Shown: positions 25,726 to 34,880 of the stretch, piece by piece
How positions within the stretch are numbered: the stretch's first letter is position 1
How the letters are laid out: each line of letters opens with the position of its first letter
Origin: Lachnospiraceae bacterium
Lineage (GTDB): Bacteria > Bacillota > Clostridia > Lachnospirales > Lachnospiraceae
DNA length: 40,850 bases
Assembly: GCA_024688505.1 (NCBI GenBank)
Contig: JAILDZ010000078.1
Coordinates: 1 to 40,850, forward strand
Direction of reading: 5' to 3'
Program-made: the position numbers and the translations under genes
The notes under the pieces: model-generated
Databases searched by the model: none
What the model saw: the letters and a program-made list of their open reading frames with translations, nothing else
Told to the model about the DNA's origin: nothing

Positions 25726-26559
25726 ATGGGCGAAATGATCCTGTGCCGCAGACCTATAGCGGCCACCCCGTTTTACATAGAGGAAACATCCCTTAACATA
25801 TATTCACTGGAAGAGCTGTCATATTATATAGCAGAGAACGTGTATCTGCTGGATGGCAGCCTTATGACAAGCGAGCTTTGTAACTGGATCGGCAGGGAAC
25901 TGTCATTAAAGGATCTGGAAAGAGAGCTTCTTGATATGCTGTCCGAAAATGCTCCGCTTCACGTGTTCATAGAAAAACTCCTCAGGGAGACGGGATACCT
26001 TACGGGACAGGAAATAAAGAATGTGACGGAGATCATCTCCTCTTTCGAGAATAAGAGTGAGATGGAACGGGGAAAGATACGTTCCGACAGGTTATTCGAA
26101 AAAGGTAAATATATCGAAGCCATCTATGAATACGAAGCTTTGCTTTCTTCCGATCAGGTGGAAAATGCCGGTGAAGGACTGTTGGGCGACATATATCATA
26201 ATCTGGGAGCATCATACGGAAGGCTGTTTTTCTTTTCTCAGTCGGCTCAGGCCTTTGAAAAGGCATATCAGCATAACAGAAAAGAGGTGTCTCTTCGGGC
26301 ACTTTTATATACGTTTAAGTGCATGAGGGACGGAGACGGATTCTCAGCCATGGTGAAAAAATACCATGTACCAAGAGAGATAGAACAGGATGTGCTTTCT
26401 CAGATAGAAGGCATCACATCAGGGGAAAACGTGACGGAATTTGGCAGAAAAGTGAGCGCCATGGAGCGAAGCGGAAACCCCGAAGACAATATGGAGATCA
26501 CTCAGGCTATCTTAGAGGACTGGAAGAGAGATTACTGCGCATATTGCGGTATAAATTAA
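25726..26559 (+). CDS. TPR-like protein of the DUF5716/5717 block
   Basis: 277 residues, cytoplasmic, no signal. The N-terminal 100 residues (CRRPIAATPFYIEETSLNIYSLEELSYY, described here as FYIEETSLNIYSLEEL) are an all-alpha/beta region I do not recognise. From about 120, RLFEKGKYIEAIYEYEALL and DIYHNLGASYGRLFFFSQS with AQAFEKAYQHNR form two tetratricopeptide-like hairpins. AAGGGAAA precedes the ATG, and the gene lies 16 bp from both neighbours. It is probably an adaptor binding the other products, an inference from the TPR character and operon position. Confidence 0.7.
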   Translation: MGEMILCRRPIAATPFYIEETSLNIYSLEELSYYIAENVYLLDGSLMTSELCNWIGRELSLKDLERELLDMLSENAPLHVFIEKLLRETGYLTGQEIKNVTEIISSFENKSEMERGKIRSDRLFEKGKYIEAIYEYEALLSSDQVENAGEGLLGDIYHNLGASYGRLFFFSQSAQAFEKAYQHNRKEVSLRALLYTFKCMRDGDGFSAMVKKYHVPREIEQDVLSQIEGITSGENVTEFGRKVSAMERSGNPEDNMEITQAILEDWKRDYCAYCGIN

Positions 26560-26574
26560 AGGAAACGGCATCGG

Positions 26575-27789
26575 ATGTTCGAACTGTTTAAGAAGAAAAA
26601 AGAAAAGGAAAAAGAGATAGATCTGGCCTTTGACAGAGTCACGAGCGAGATCCGTTCGCTGGATGCCTGGGATGATCCGAAGAAGCTGGAACACTACATT
26701 CTGGACTCGCTGGAACAGATAGTGGGGATCACTAAGGAGATCGAGGCCGAGAAGACGGAGTACAGAAACTTAAGCTCATATCTGGATGACATTGTAAAGA
26801 TAGAGAGCCTGGACGAGTATGAAAAGAAGGATCTTTTAGAAGCCGCACAGGAAGTGGTGAGTCTGACCAAGGCACGTAAGCACTACGAAAATGCAGAAAG
26901 GAGACTCACGGAGGAGCAGTTCCTTCTCATGGAAGAAAATGAGAGCGAAGTGATATCCACTGCAAAGCGCATGGCTGAAAACGAAAAGTATCAGCACAAT
27001 GTGAAAAAAAACATGCGCTATCTGGAAGGACAGAAAAGCCAGATGGAGATGGACAGGGATGATTATGCCACCAATAAAAAGATATTGTCCGTTTTTGCAT
27101 TTCTCCTGGGAGTGACTTTCATATCGGTATTCACGCTCTTTTTCCTTCTTGAAAAGTATACGGGAAATGATTTTTCATGGTTTCGGCTTTTTGCCGTGAT
27201 AATAACCGGAGTGCTGGGGGTGACTCTGTTTACTCAGTTCTACAGAATAAGGAGCGATAAAAGAAAATCCTTAAAAAATCTGAATAAGACCATCACTCTT
27301 TTAAATGGCGTCAGAATGAGATATGCTAATGTGACATCTGCCATTACTTATGTTCAGGATAAATATAATGTGAAGACTGCGGCAGAGCTGGAACTCCTCT
27401 GGGAACATTATCAGGAGGAGATCCGTGACAAAGAGAGATTCCTTCGTAATAATAAGGATCTGGAATTCTATCTTTTCAGGATGCAAAGCATACTGGAGAA
27501 TATGGATCTTTACGACATGAATATCTTCATCATGCGGCCGAAGCTGCTTCTTAATCCGTCAGATCTGGAAAGCAGAAAACAGAAGCTGGTGAAGGAAAGA
27601 TCTGTGATCAGAGATCAGATACAGCATAACACGAAGATGGTGGCATCCGAAAGAGAAGAGATAGATAAACTCATGAAGGAACATGAATACTACGTTCCCG
27701 AAATAATGGAGATCATAGGATCCGTGGACAGGCTCTGCGGTCTCAGAACCCAGGCCACAGTCTCTGCGGTGAAAAAGAAAAGGAGTTAA
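26575..27789 (+). CDS. Coiled-coil membrane protein of the DUF5716/5717 block
   Basis: 404 residues. A lysine-rich start (MFELFKKKKEKEKEI) is followed by long charged helices (about 20-170, e.g. KHYENAERRLTEEQFLL), predicted coiled coil. Two transmembrane helices sit at about 178-200 (ILSVFAFLLGVTFISVFTLFF) and 208-225 (LFAVIITGVLGVTLFT). A second long helical region follows (about 235-390, LVKERSVIRDQIQHNTKMV). Both large domains should be cytoplasmic. No family is recognised. It starts 15 bp after the TPR-like gene and ends 9 bp before gltX, so the block runs straight into a housekeeping gene. Confidence 0.72.
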   Translation: MFELFKKKKEKEKEIDLAFDRVTSEIRSLDAWDDPKKLEHYILDSLEQIVGITKEIEAEKTEYRNLSSYLDDIVKIESLDEYEKKDLLEAAQEVVSLTKARKHYENAERRLTEEQFLLMEENESEVISTAKRMAENEKYQHNVKKNMRYLEGQKSQMEMDRDDYATNKKILSVFAFLLGVTFISVFTLFFLLEKYTGNDFSWFRLFAVIITGVLGVTLFTQFYRIRSDKRKSLKNLNKTITLLNGVRMRYANVTSAITYVQDKYNVKTAAELELLWEHYQEEIRDKERFLRNNKDLEFYLFRMQSILENMDLYDMNIFIMRPKLLLNPSDLESRKQKLVKERSVIRDQIQHNTKMVASEREEIDKLMKEHEYYVPEIMEIIGSVDRLCGLRTQATVSAVKKKRS

Positions 27790-27798
27790 TAAAGAGAA

Positions 27799-29271
27799 AT
27801 GAAGATCAGAACAAGATATGCGCCAAGCCCCACAGGCAGGATGCACGTAGGAAACTTAAGAACGGCATTATATGCCTATCTTATAGCAAAGCATGAAGGC
27901 GGGGATTTCATCCTTCGTATCGAGGATACGGATCAGGAAAGATATGTGGAAGGCGCAGTGGATATCATCTACCGTACGCTGAAGGCCACAGGTCTTTTGC
28001 ATGATGAAGGCCCGGATAAGGACGGGGGAGTGGGGCCCTATGTCCAGAGCGAAAGACAGAAGGCCGGCATATATCTGGAATATGCCAAAAAGCTCATAGA
28101 AAAGGGAGAAGCCTATTACTGCTTCTGCGATGAAGAAAGACTTTCGGGACTGAAAAAAGAGATACAGCTTTCCGATGGGACAGTGAAGGAAATATCTGTG
28201 TATGACAAGCATTGTCTGCATCTGTCCAAGGAAGAGATAGAGGCGAACCTGAAGGCCGGAAAGCCCTATGTCATCAGACAGAATAATCCGGACAGCGGAA
28301 AGACTGTGTTTTCGGATATCATATACGGAGATATCGAGGTGGATAATGCGGAGCTTGATGATATGATCCTCATCAAATCCGACGGATACCCCACATATAA
28401 TTTTGCAAACGTGGTAGATGATCACCTGATGGGTATCACCCATGTTGTGCGCGGAAACGAATATCTGTCATCATCACCGAAGTATAACAGGCTCTATGAA
28501 GCCTTCGGATGGGAAGTGCCCCAGTATATCCATTGTCCGCTCATCACGAATGAAAACCATGAGAAGCTCTCAAAGAGAAGCGGACATTCATCCTATGAGG
28601 ATCTGATAGAACAGGGATTTCTGTCTGAAGCGGTGGTGAACTTTGTGGCACTCCTGGGATGGAGCCCTGCAGAGAATAAAGAGCTTTTCACATTGCAGGA
28701 GCTGGTGGAAGCCTTTGATTATCACAGGATCAATAAATCCCCTGCGGTATTTGACATAGGAAAACTGAAGTGGATGAACGGCGAATATATGCATGCGCTG
28801 CCCTTCGATACCTTCTATGAGATGGCCGAGCCATACATCAGGGAAGTGGTGAAAAAACCATATGACCTTAAAAAGATAGCAGCTCTGGTACAGTCCAGAA
28901 TAGAGATATTCCCGGATATTGCCGAGCATATAGACTTCTTCGAGAAGGTGCCGGAGTATGATATATCAATGTACTCCCATAAGAAGATGAAGACCTCTCC
29001 GGAGACCTCACTTGAGGTGTTAAAGGAAGTGATACCGGTGCTTGAGGCCACGGATGACTACAGCAATGACGGACTCTATGCCACATTAAAGGCTTTCATC
29101 GAAGAAAAAGGATATAAAAACGGATATGTGCTTTGGCCCATTCGTACTGCAGTATCCGGAAAAGCCATGACTCCCGGCGGGGCCACAGAGATCATGGAGA
29201 TCATAGGCAAGGAAGAAAGCATCATAAGATTAAAGGCTGCAGTGGAAAAACTGACAGCGGAGATCGGATAA
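27799..29271 (+). CDS. gltX: Glutamyl-tRNA synthetase
   Basis: 490 residues, normal. [21 protein letters not shown] is the HIGH region (HVGN), split from [13 protein letters not shown], which binds the glutamate and [11 protein letters not shown] is the KMSKS motif (V/L-K-L-S-K-R). A cysteine pair in AYYCFCDEE has no second zinc pair, so a zinc site is not evident. Discrimination between Glu-tRNA only and Glu/Gln-tRNA charging cannot be made by eye. Lachnospiraceae commonly charge tRNA-Gln indirectly. It follows the DUF5716/5717 block by 9 bp with a modest AGGAG site. Confidence 0.97.
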   Translation: MKIRTRYAPSPTGRMHVGNLRTALYAYLIAKHEGGDFILRIEDTDQERYVEGAVDIIYRTLKATGLLHDEGPDKDGGVGPYVQSERQKAGIYLEYAKKLIEKGEAYYCFCDEERLSGLKKEIQLSDGTVKEISVYDKHCLHLSKEEIEANLKAGKPYVIRQNNPDSGKTVFSDIIYGDIEVDNAELDDMILIKSDGYPTYNFANVVDDHLMGITHVVRGNEYLSSSPKYNRLYEAFGWEVPQYIHCPLITNENHEKLSKRSGHSSYEDLIEQGFLSEAVVNFVALLGWSPAENKELFTLQELVEAFDYHRINKSPAVFDIGKLKWMNGEYMHALPFDTFYEMAEPYIREVVKKPYDLKKIAALVQSRIEIFPDIAEHIDFFEKVPEYDISMYSHKKMKTSPETSLEVLKEVIPVLEATDDYSNDGLYATLKAFIEEKGYKNGYVLWPIRTAVSGKAMTPGGATEIMEIIGKEESIIRLKAAVEKLTAEIG

Positions 29272-29331
29272 AGATCTAATATATAGAAAACGAATTCAGC
29301 CTGCATCCGAGGAGAGAGAGAAAGGATATGC

Positions 29332-30942
29332 ATGCTGGACGAATTTCAAAAAGAAGCGGTGGAGTTTAAAGACGGAGCCTGTCTGACACTGGCCGGACCG
29401 GGCTCCGGGAAAACCCACACACTGCTTCACAGGACTCTGTATCTAATTGAGAAATACGGGGTGTCACCGGGCAGGATCCTGCTCATCACATTCACTAAAG
29501 ACAGTGCACTGGAGATGCAAAGGCGTATCACTTCATATGGGGCTGTGTACCCCGTGGTGGTAGGCACTTTTCATAGTGTGTTCTTTAAATTTCTGAGGAA
29601 GTATTATCACCTCTCGAACGATTCTCTCCTTTTCGGAAAGGAGAAGGCTGCCTTCTTTCGAAAGGCAGTAAAAGAAAAGGATGAAGAAGTACTTTCTTCT
29701 CTGGAAAGGGAGATCTCCTTTTATATGAACACCGGAGGGGATATAGATTCGTATGAGCCGGGAAATGTGCCAAAAGAGAAGTTTCTTTCGGCATATAAGG
29801 GATATACGGATGCCAAGAAAGCTGCAAAGAAAATAGACTTTGATGACATGCTCTTTAAAACAAGGGAACTGTTTCTTAAAAGTCCGGAAGCTCTCAGATC
29901 TGTCCGGAGCCTTTTTTCATACATCATGGTGGATGAGGCACAGGATATGAACCCGGTGCAATATGAGATCCTGAAACTCATGGCAGGGGAGAAGGGAAAT
30001 GTGTTTCTGGTAGGGGACGATGATCAGAGTGTCTATTCATTTCGGGGTGCGTCTCCGGATATCCTCTTTAAGTTCATGGAAGACTATCCCGAAGCAAAGA
30101 CCATAGTATTATCAAAAAACTACAGATGCGGACAGTCTATCGTGGAAGGTGCGGCAAGGCTTATTTCCCATAATAAAAAAAGATATGTGAAAAACCTTGT
30201 TTCCGCCGGGGAAGAAAAAGGGGAAGTCTATTATCTTAATGAAGATAACGAGACTGAGGAAGCCATGAAGGCAGTGGAGATCATAAAGAATGGAAAGGGA
30301 AGCACAGCCGTGCTTTTCAGGAATCATCTTTCCGTGACAGAGCTCCTTTATTTTCTGGAGGAAGAAGATATTCCATACGAAATGAAAGAAGGAATGAAAA
30401 GTCCGTTTTCCCATTTTGTCTGCAGGGATATCCTTTCTTATCTGAAAAAGCCGGAGTATAAAAAGATCTCTCCCTATGCTGCCATCACATATATCCTGAA
30501 GGGCGCCGGGTATGAGGACTCCCTCAGAACTATGGCAAAGGGTGACGAAACCAGGTTTCATAATCTGATGGCCCATGCAGAGGAGCTGCGGGAGTTTTCC
30601 AGGGGACAGAAAAATGTGGAAGTGTTCTTAAAAAAGGTGGAATACATTAAGGAAAGCAGCCGGAACATGGCTGTGGTAAACAAAGTGAGGCCAAAGGTAT
30701 TCTTATATACTTTTCACGGGTCCAAAGGTCTGGAGTTCGATAATGTGATAATCCTTGATGCCAATCAGGGGATCACTCCGTCATCCAAGGCGGAAACGGA
30801 GGAAAAGATAGAGGAAGAACGCCGGATGTTCTATGTGGCGGCTACCAGAGCCAAAAAGAAGCTCTATATATTCTCCATAGGACGGAGGAACAACGCAAAC
30901 ATGTATCCATCATGCTTCGTGAGGGAGTTTTTGCCCGAATAA
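29332..30942 (+). CDS. Compact UvrD/Rep-type superfamily 1 helicase
   Basis: 536 residues, clearly shorter than PcrA/UvrD (about 720). Motifs in order: LDEFQKEAVEF (Q motif), LAGPGSGKTHTLLHR (Walker A), LLITFTKDSALEMQRR (Ia), GTFHSVFFKFLR, MVDEAQDMNPVQYEIL (Walker B), LVGDDDQSVYSFRGA (III), VLSKNYRCGQSI (IV), YTFHGSKGLEFDNVII (V) and EERRMFYVAATRAKKKLYI (VI). All catalytic motifs are intact. The missing mass is in the 1B/2B accessory regions and C-terminus. AAAGGA precedes the ATG. It is probably a DNA helicase of repair or fork rescue. Confidence 0.92.
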   Translation: MLDEFQKEAVEFKDGACLTLAGPGSGKTHTLLHRTLYLIEKYGVSPGRILLITFTKDSALEMQRRITSYGAVYPVVVGTFHSVFFKFLRKYYHLSNDSLLFGKEKAAFFRKAVKEKDEEVLSSLEREISFYMNTGGDIDSYEPGNVPKEKFLSAYKGYTDAKKAAKKIDFDDMLFKTRELFLKSPEALRSVRSLFSYIMVDEAQDMNPVQYEILKLMAGEKGNVFLVGDDDQSVYSFRGASPDILFKFMEDYPEAKTIVLSKNYRCGQSIVEGAARLISHNKKRYVKNLVSAGEEKGEVYYLNEDNETEEAMKAVEIIKNGKGSTAVLFRNHLSVTELLYFLEEEDIPYEMKEGMKSPFSHFVCRDILSYLKKPEYKKISPYAAITYILKGAGYEDSLRTMAKGDETRFHNLMAHAEELREFSRGQKNVEVFLKKVEYIKESSRNMAVVNKVRPKVFLYTFHGSKGLEFDNVIILDANQGITPSSKAETEEKIEEERRMFYVAATRAKKKLYIFSIGRRNNANMYPSCFVREFLPE

Positions 30943-30962
30943 AGGGCAGATTTTCTGTTTTT
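30932..30962 (+). terminator. Weak terminator overlapping the helicase stop
   Basis: TGCCC (30932-30936) and GGGCA (30944-30948), a 5 bp stem, followed by GATTTTCTGTTTTTT. The stem overlaps the TAA. It has low stability, so read-through is likely. Confidence 0.4.
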
Positions 30963-31026
30963 TTATGGAAATAAATATGATAAAATAATTCAGAATATGC
31001 GCTGAGCACGAGAAAGAAGATTTTTT

Positions 31027-32898
31027 ATGAAAAACATCCGCATAGGAGATTTTAAAAAACAGGGAGCATTCTTAAAAAACGGTGAAGGAGTATTCACTTT
31101 CTCCGTGAATAAGGGTGATGATCCCTCCCTGGTATTATTTGATACAGAATCAAAAAGACAGATTAAGAATATACCGCTATCCAAAGAATTCAGGCACGGA
31201 CGGATGTTTTCCGTGGCTGTGAGCGGATTTGACTGGGACAAGACCGGGTACCTGATAAAAAGAGGCGGGGAGCCGGAAATGGACATATATGCCGGAAGGA
31301 CAATTGGCCGTGAGGTCTGGGATGACGAGGAGAGGGTGAAGAATAATTACCGCATCTTCGGGGGACTGTATGACGAATCCTTTGACTGGGGAGACGACAG
31401 GACGGATTTTCTGGACCCTTCCGATGTGATCATATATAAGCTCCATATGCGCGGATACACCATGGAGCATGGTCTTTCATTCAGAGAAGCGGGAAATTAC
31501 CGCGGTGTGCTTAAGAAACTCCCGGAACTTAAAAAGCTGGGTATCACTGCGTTGGAATTCCTTCCCATCTATGATTTCGAAGAGCTTCGGTATAATTCCG
31601 TTCAAAAGATCTCTAAAAAAGGAAATATCACTTTTGTGCCGGAGGCACCTTACGGCATTAATTACTGGGGATATGGTCCTGCCATGTATTTTGCACCGAA
31701 GGCTTCATATTTCGGGGGAGAAGATGCTCCCGGTAACATGAAGGATATGGTGAAGAAGATCCATGCCCAGGGTATGGAAGTATACATGGAGTTTTCATTC
31801 ACCCCGGATATGAGTGCGGTATATATACTGGAATGCATCAAACACTGGGTGAGCGAATATCATATAGACGGATTCCATCTCCTTGGGATAGGTCTTCCCA
31901 TAGAAATGATCGCAGAGGATCCGTATCTCGGCGCCACGAAGATATTCTATGAGAGGTATCCGGGAGAAGTGCTTTATGACGAAAACAAATATGATCATAA
32001 GCATCTTTTCCAATATGACAGTGGTCTTCTGTATCCATTAAGAAAGCTTCAGAATCATATGGATGGAAGCATCATAGAATTTGCCAATCAGATCAAGCGG
32101 CAGAACAGTGCATATGGCTTTGTGAACTATGCAGCCATTAACTCCGGATTCACACTTAGAGACACCTATTCATACAGCGAAAAGCATAATGAAAAGAACG
32201 GTGAAGACAATACGGACGGAGACAATTATAACTTCAGCCATAATTACAGCGTGGAAGGAGAGACACAGAATAAGTCTGTGATAAACCTTCGGATGAGGCA
32301 TATCAGGACGGCGCTGGCCACAGTTATCCTGTCCCAGGGTATACCTCTCATCCTTTCCGGTGATGAAGCAGGAAACACTCAGTACGGAAACAACAATGCC
32401 TACTGCCAGGACAATGAGATAGGCTGGGTCACCTACGAAAGGAAGAAGAGATACCAGTATCTTAAGAAATACGTAGAGAATCTCTGCAGCTTCAGAAAGT
32501 CACATCCTGTCATCCGGATGAATGATCCCTGTGTCATGTCGGACTATAAACACCTTGGCATACCGGATCTTTCATATCACGGAAAAGAGCCATGGACCAT
32601 GTGGCTGTCCGATGATAAGAAGTCTCTCGGGATCATGTACTTCGGAGCATATAGCGGCAAGGACGAAGAGGATGTGATGCTTTGCTTCAATTTCTATTTT
32701 GGTGAGGATATGTTCGCACTTCCTCATCTGCCGGGAAACCGGAAGTGGTTTATGGTCTCAAATACCACGGAAGAAATATGGTCGCCGTCGGATACACCGC
32801 TGCCTGACCAGACATGCATCACAGTTCCCGGAGGATCACTCACCATTCTGGCCGGAAAACCATGGCGGGAAAAGAAGGAACAGGATAAAACAAAATGA
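31027..32898 (+). CDS. GlgX-like GH13 protein lacking catalytic residues
   Basis: 623 residues with the full length of glycogen-debranching GH13 enzymes: an N-terminal beta domain (about 1-120), KLHMRGYTMEHGLS, a (beta/alpha)8 barrel with YGINYWGYGPAMYFAPKASY and SEKHNEKNGEDNTDG (highly GlgX-like), and a C-terminal beta domain. The catalytic sites are altered. The nucleophile motif, normally DGFRFD, is D281-G-F-H-L-L286 (Arg to His, Asp to Leu). The acid/base motif, normally AEPW, is Y-D318-E-N. The transition-state motif, normally A-H-D, is I-N372-S373. Strand 3, normally D-V-V-x-N-H, is E255-F-S-F-T-P. The frame is intact, so this is a probable pseudoenzyme, possibly a glucan-binding or regulatory protein. 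The ATG has only a weak AAAGAAG. Confidence 0.86.
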   Translation: MKNIRIGDFKKQGAFLKNGEGVFTFSVNKGDDPSLVLFDTESKRQIKNIPLSKEFRHGRMFSVAVSGFDWDKTGYLIKRGGEPEMDIYAGRTIGREVWDDEERVKNNYRIFGGLYDESFDWGDDRTDFLDPSDVIIYKLHMRGYTMEHGLSFREAGNYRGVLKKLPELKKLGITALEFLPIYDFEELRYNSVQKISKKGNITFVPEAPYGINYWGYGPAMYFAPKASYFGGEDAPGNMKDMVKKIHAQGMEVYMEFSFTPDMSAVYILECIKHWVSEYHIDGFHLLGIGLPIEMIAEDPYLGATKIFYERYPGEVLYDENKYDHKHLFQYDSGLLYPLRKLQNHMDGSIIEFANQIKRQNSAYGFVNYAAINSGFTLRDTYSYSEKHNEKNGEDNTDGDNYNFSHNYSVEGETQNKSVINLRMRHIRTALATVILSQGIPLILSGDEAGNTQYGNNNAYCQDNEIGWVTYERKKRYQYLKKYVENLCSFRKSHPVIRMNDPCVMSDYKHLGIPDLSYHGKEPWTMWLSDDKKSLGIMYFGAYSGKDEEDVMLCFNFYFGEDMFALPHLPGNRKWFMVSNTTEEIWSPSDTPLPDQTCITVPGGSLTILAGKPWREKKEQDKTK

Positions 32899-33512
32899 AA
32901 GCCATAGAGCATTTAAAGACGATAAACCATCATAAGCTGCTGGTTATGGAGATATGCTTTAAGCTGGGGCTGTACTGGCAGGGATTGCTTCATGATCTGT
33001 CTAAATATACGCCCACAGAATTCATGACGGGCGCGAAATACTATGTGGGTGATAAAAGTCCGAATACCGTGGAAAGAGAAGCCCGCGGCTACACCGCAGC
33101 ATGGCTTCATCATAAGGGGCGAAACAAGCATCATCTGGAATACTGGATAGATTATGATATGCGTGAGGGCGGAACCATAACCGGTATGAAGATGCCCACG
33201 AAATATGTGGTGGAGATGTTTGCAGACAGGATCGCTGCATGTAAGAATTATCAAAAAGACAAATACACCGATGCCAGTGCCTATATTTATTACGAGAAGG
33301 GCAGGGCAAAGACCATTCTCCATAAAGAAAGCGCAGCACTACTGGTACTGATGCTGAAGATGCTGAAAAAGCGCGGAGAAGACTATACATACAGGTTCAT
33401 AAGGAGATACATACTTATGAATGATGCGTATTGCAGAAAATACGGCATACATCCGGTGAATGAATACAGCGGATATGAAGTGCTTGACAGAATAAAGAAA
33501 AAGGAAGACTAA
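32895..33512 (+). CDS. DUF5662 family protein
   Basis: 205 residues, overlapping the GH13 stop by 4 bp (ATGA). It belongs to the family that databases sometimes mislabel catalase. The N-terminus EHLKTINHHKLLVM and LLHDLSKYTPTEF, plus WLHHKGRNKHHLEYW, contain His/Asp clusters (H-D-x-S-K and H-H-x-x-x-x-H-H), like HD-domain metal-binding helices. Its function is unknown. It has no haem-binding signature, so a catalase activity is unlikely. Three nearby genes (helicase, GlgX-like, this one) share no pathway I can see. Confidence 0.85.
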   Translation: MKAIEHLKTINHHKLLVMEICFKLGLYWQGLLHDLSKYTPTEFMTGAKYYVGDKSPNTVEREARGYTAAWLHHKGRNKHHLEYWIDYDMREGGTITGMKMPTKYVVEMFADRIAACKNYQKDKYTDASAYIYYEKGRAKTILHKESAALLVLMLKMLKKRGEDYTYRFIRRYILMNDAYCRKYGIHPVNEYSGYEVLDRIKKKED

Positions 33513-33518
33513 AAAGAA

Positions 33519-34526
33519 ATGGAAAAGGAAAAGAAGATTTTATACAGCGGCATGCAGGCCACAAACACACTCACTCTCGGAAACTACCTGGGGGCTTTAA
33601 AGAACTGGGTGTCACTTCATGAGGAATACGAATGCTTCTTCGGAGTGATGGATCTGCATTCACTCACAGTAAGACAGGATCCGCCTGAGTTTCGGAAGAA
33701 CGCTATGTCACTTTACGCACTGTACATTGCAGCCGGACTGGATCCGGAGAAGAACTGCCTGTATTTCCAGTCTCATGTCAGTGCACATGCGGAGCTTTCA
33801 TGGATCTTAAACTGCTTCACATATATGGGAGAATTGGCCAGAATGACCCAGTTTAAGGATAAATCCGCAAAGCATGCCGATAATGTGAATGCAGGACTTT
33901 TCACATATCCTGTGCTTATGGCATCGGACATCCTTCTATATCAGGCCGATGTGGTGCCGGTGGGAGTGGATCAGAAACAGCATCTGGAGATCACCAGGGA
34001 CATCGCGGAGAGATTTAATTCCATATACGGAGAAGTGTTTACCATCCCGGATGTATATCTGGGAAAGGCCGGAGCAAAGATCATGTCACTCCAGGATCCG
34101 GAAAAGAAGATGAGCAAATCCGACGAGAATCCAAACGGCGCAGTGATGCTACTTGATGATAAGGACACTATCATCCGGAAATTCAAGCGGGCCGTGACAG
34201 ATTCGGATACTGTGGTACGTTATGATAAAGAGAATAAACCCGGTGTATCGAACCTTATGGAGATCTATTCCACCATCACGGGAAAGAGCTATGCCGATAT
34301 CGAATCCGAGTTTTCCGGAAAGGGATACGGAGACTTTAAACTGGCAGTGGGTGAGACAGTGGCAGAAGAACTGGCTCCTATTCAGAAGAGATATAATGAA
34401 TACCTTTCGGACAAGGAGTATCTTAATAACTGCATCAAGAATAATGATGACAAAGCCAGGTATTTCTCAAATAAGACACTTCGCAAAGTAAAGAAAAAAG
34501 TGGGACTCACAGAAGAGATCAGATAA
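33519..34526 (+). CDS. trpS: Tryptophanyl-tRNA synthetase
   Basis: 335 residues, a typical length. Class I motifs: SGMQATNTLTLGNYLGAL (HIGH-like, TLGN), DLHSLT, VPVGVDQKQHLEITRDIA for Trp and ATP binding, and KKMSKSDEN (KMSKS). The start has GGAAG upstream. It lies 6 bp after the DUF5662 gene and 18 bp before DUF1292. No T-box or leader exists in the operon-internal gap, so tryptophan regulation would have to act upstream of this window segment or not at all. Confidence 0.97.
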   Translation: MEKEKKILYSGMQATNTLTLGNYLGALKNWVSLHEEYECFFGVMDLHSLTVRQDPPEFRKNAMSLYALYIAAGLDPEKNCLYFQSHVSAHAELSWILNCFTYMGELARMTQFKDKSAKHADNVNAGLFTYPVLMASDILLYQADVVPVGVDQKQHLEITRDIAERFNSIYGEVFTIPDVYLGKAGAKIMSLQDPEKKMSKSDENPNGAVMLLDDKDTIIRKFKRAVTDSDTVVRYDKENKPGVSNLMEIYSTITGKSYADIESEFSGKGYGDFKLAVGETVAEELAPIQKRYNEYLSDKEYLNNCIKNNDDKARYFSNKTLRKVKKKVGLTEEIR

Positions 34527-34544
34527 ACAGAAAGGAAAAATGAT

Positions 34545-34871
34545 ATGGCAAACATGAGTGAAGTGAACGAAATATTCCCTGTAGACGAAAACGATACCGA
34601 CGTGATGGTGACCATTGAACTGGACGACGGGGAAGAACTGGACTGCGAGATACTGACCATCTTTGATGTGGATGACAGAGACTATATCGTGCTCATGCCC
34701 GTAGACGAAAACGGCGATCCCCTTAATGATGAGCAGGTATATATTTATCGTTATACTGAGGATGAAGACGGAAGTCCTTACCTTGAGAATATCGAAACAG
34801 ACGAAGAATATGAGGCAGTGGGAAAGAGATTCGATGAGATCCAGGATATGGCTTCCGAAGAGGAGGAGTAG
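34545..34871 (+). CDS. DUF1292 domain protein (YrzB-like)
   Basis: 108 residues, very acidic. MVTIELDDGEELDCEILTIF and RDYIVLMPVDENGD match the DUF1292 core, then YIYRYTEDEDGSPYLENI and an acidic end (DEIQDMASEEEE). These small cytoplasmic Firmicutes proteins usually lie near alaS/yrrK-type genes; function is unknown. Here it sits between trpS and the GT-B-like gene with AAAGGA ahead of the ATG. Confidence 0.9.
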   Translation: MANMSEVNEIFPVDENDTDVMVTIELDDGEELDCEILTIFDVDDRDYIVLMPVDENGDPLNDEQVYIYRYTEDEDGSPYLENIETDEEYEAVGKRFDEIQDMASEEEE

Positions 34872-34880
34872 GAAGGCTAT

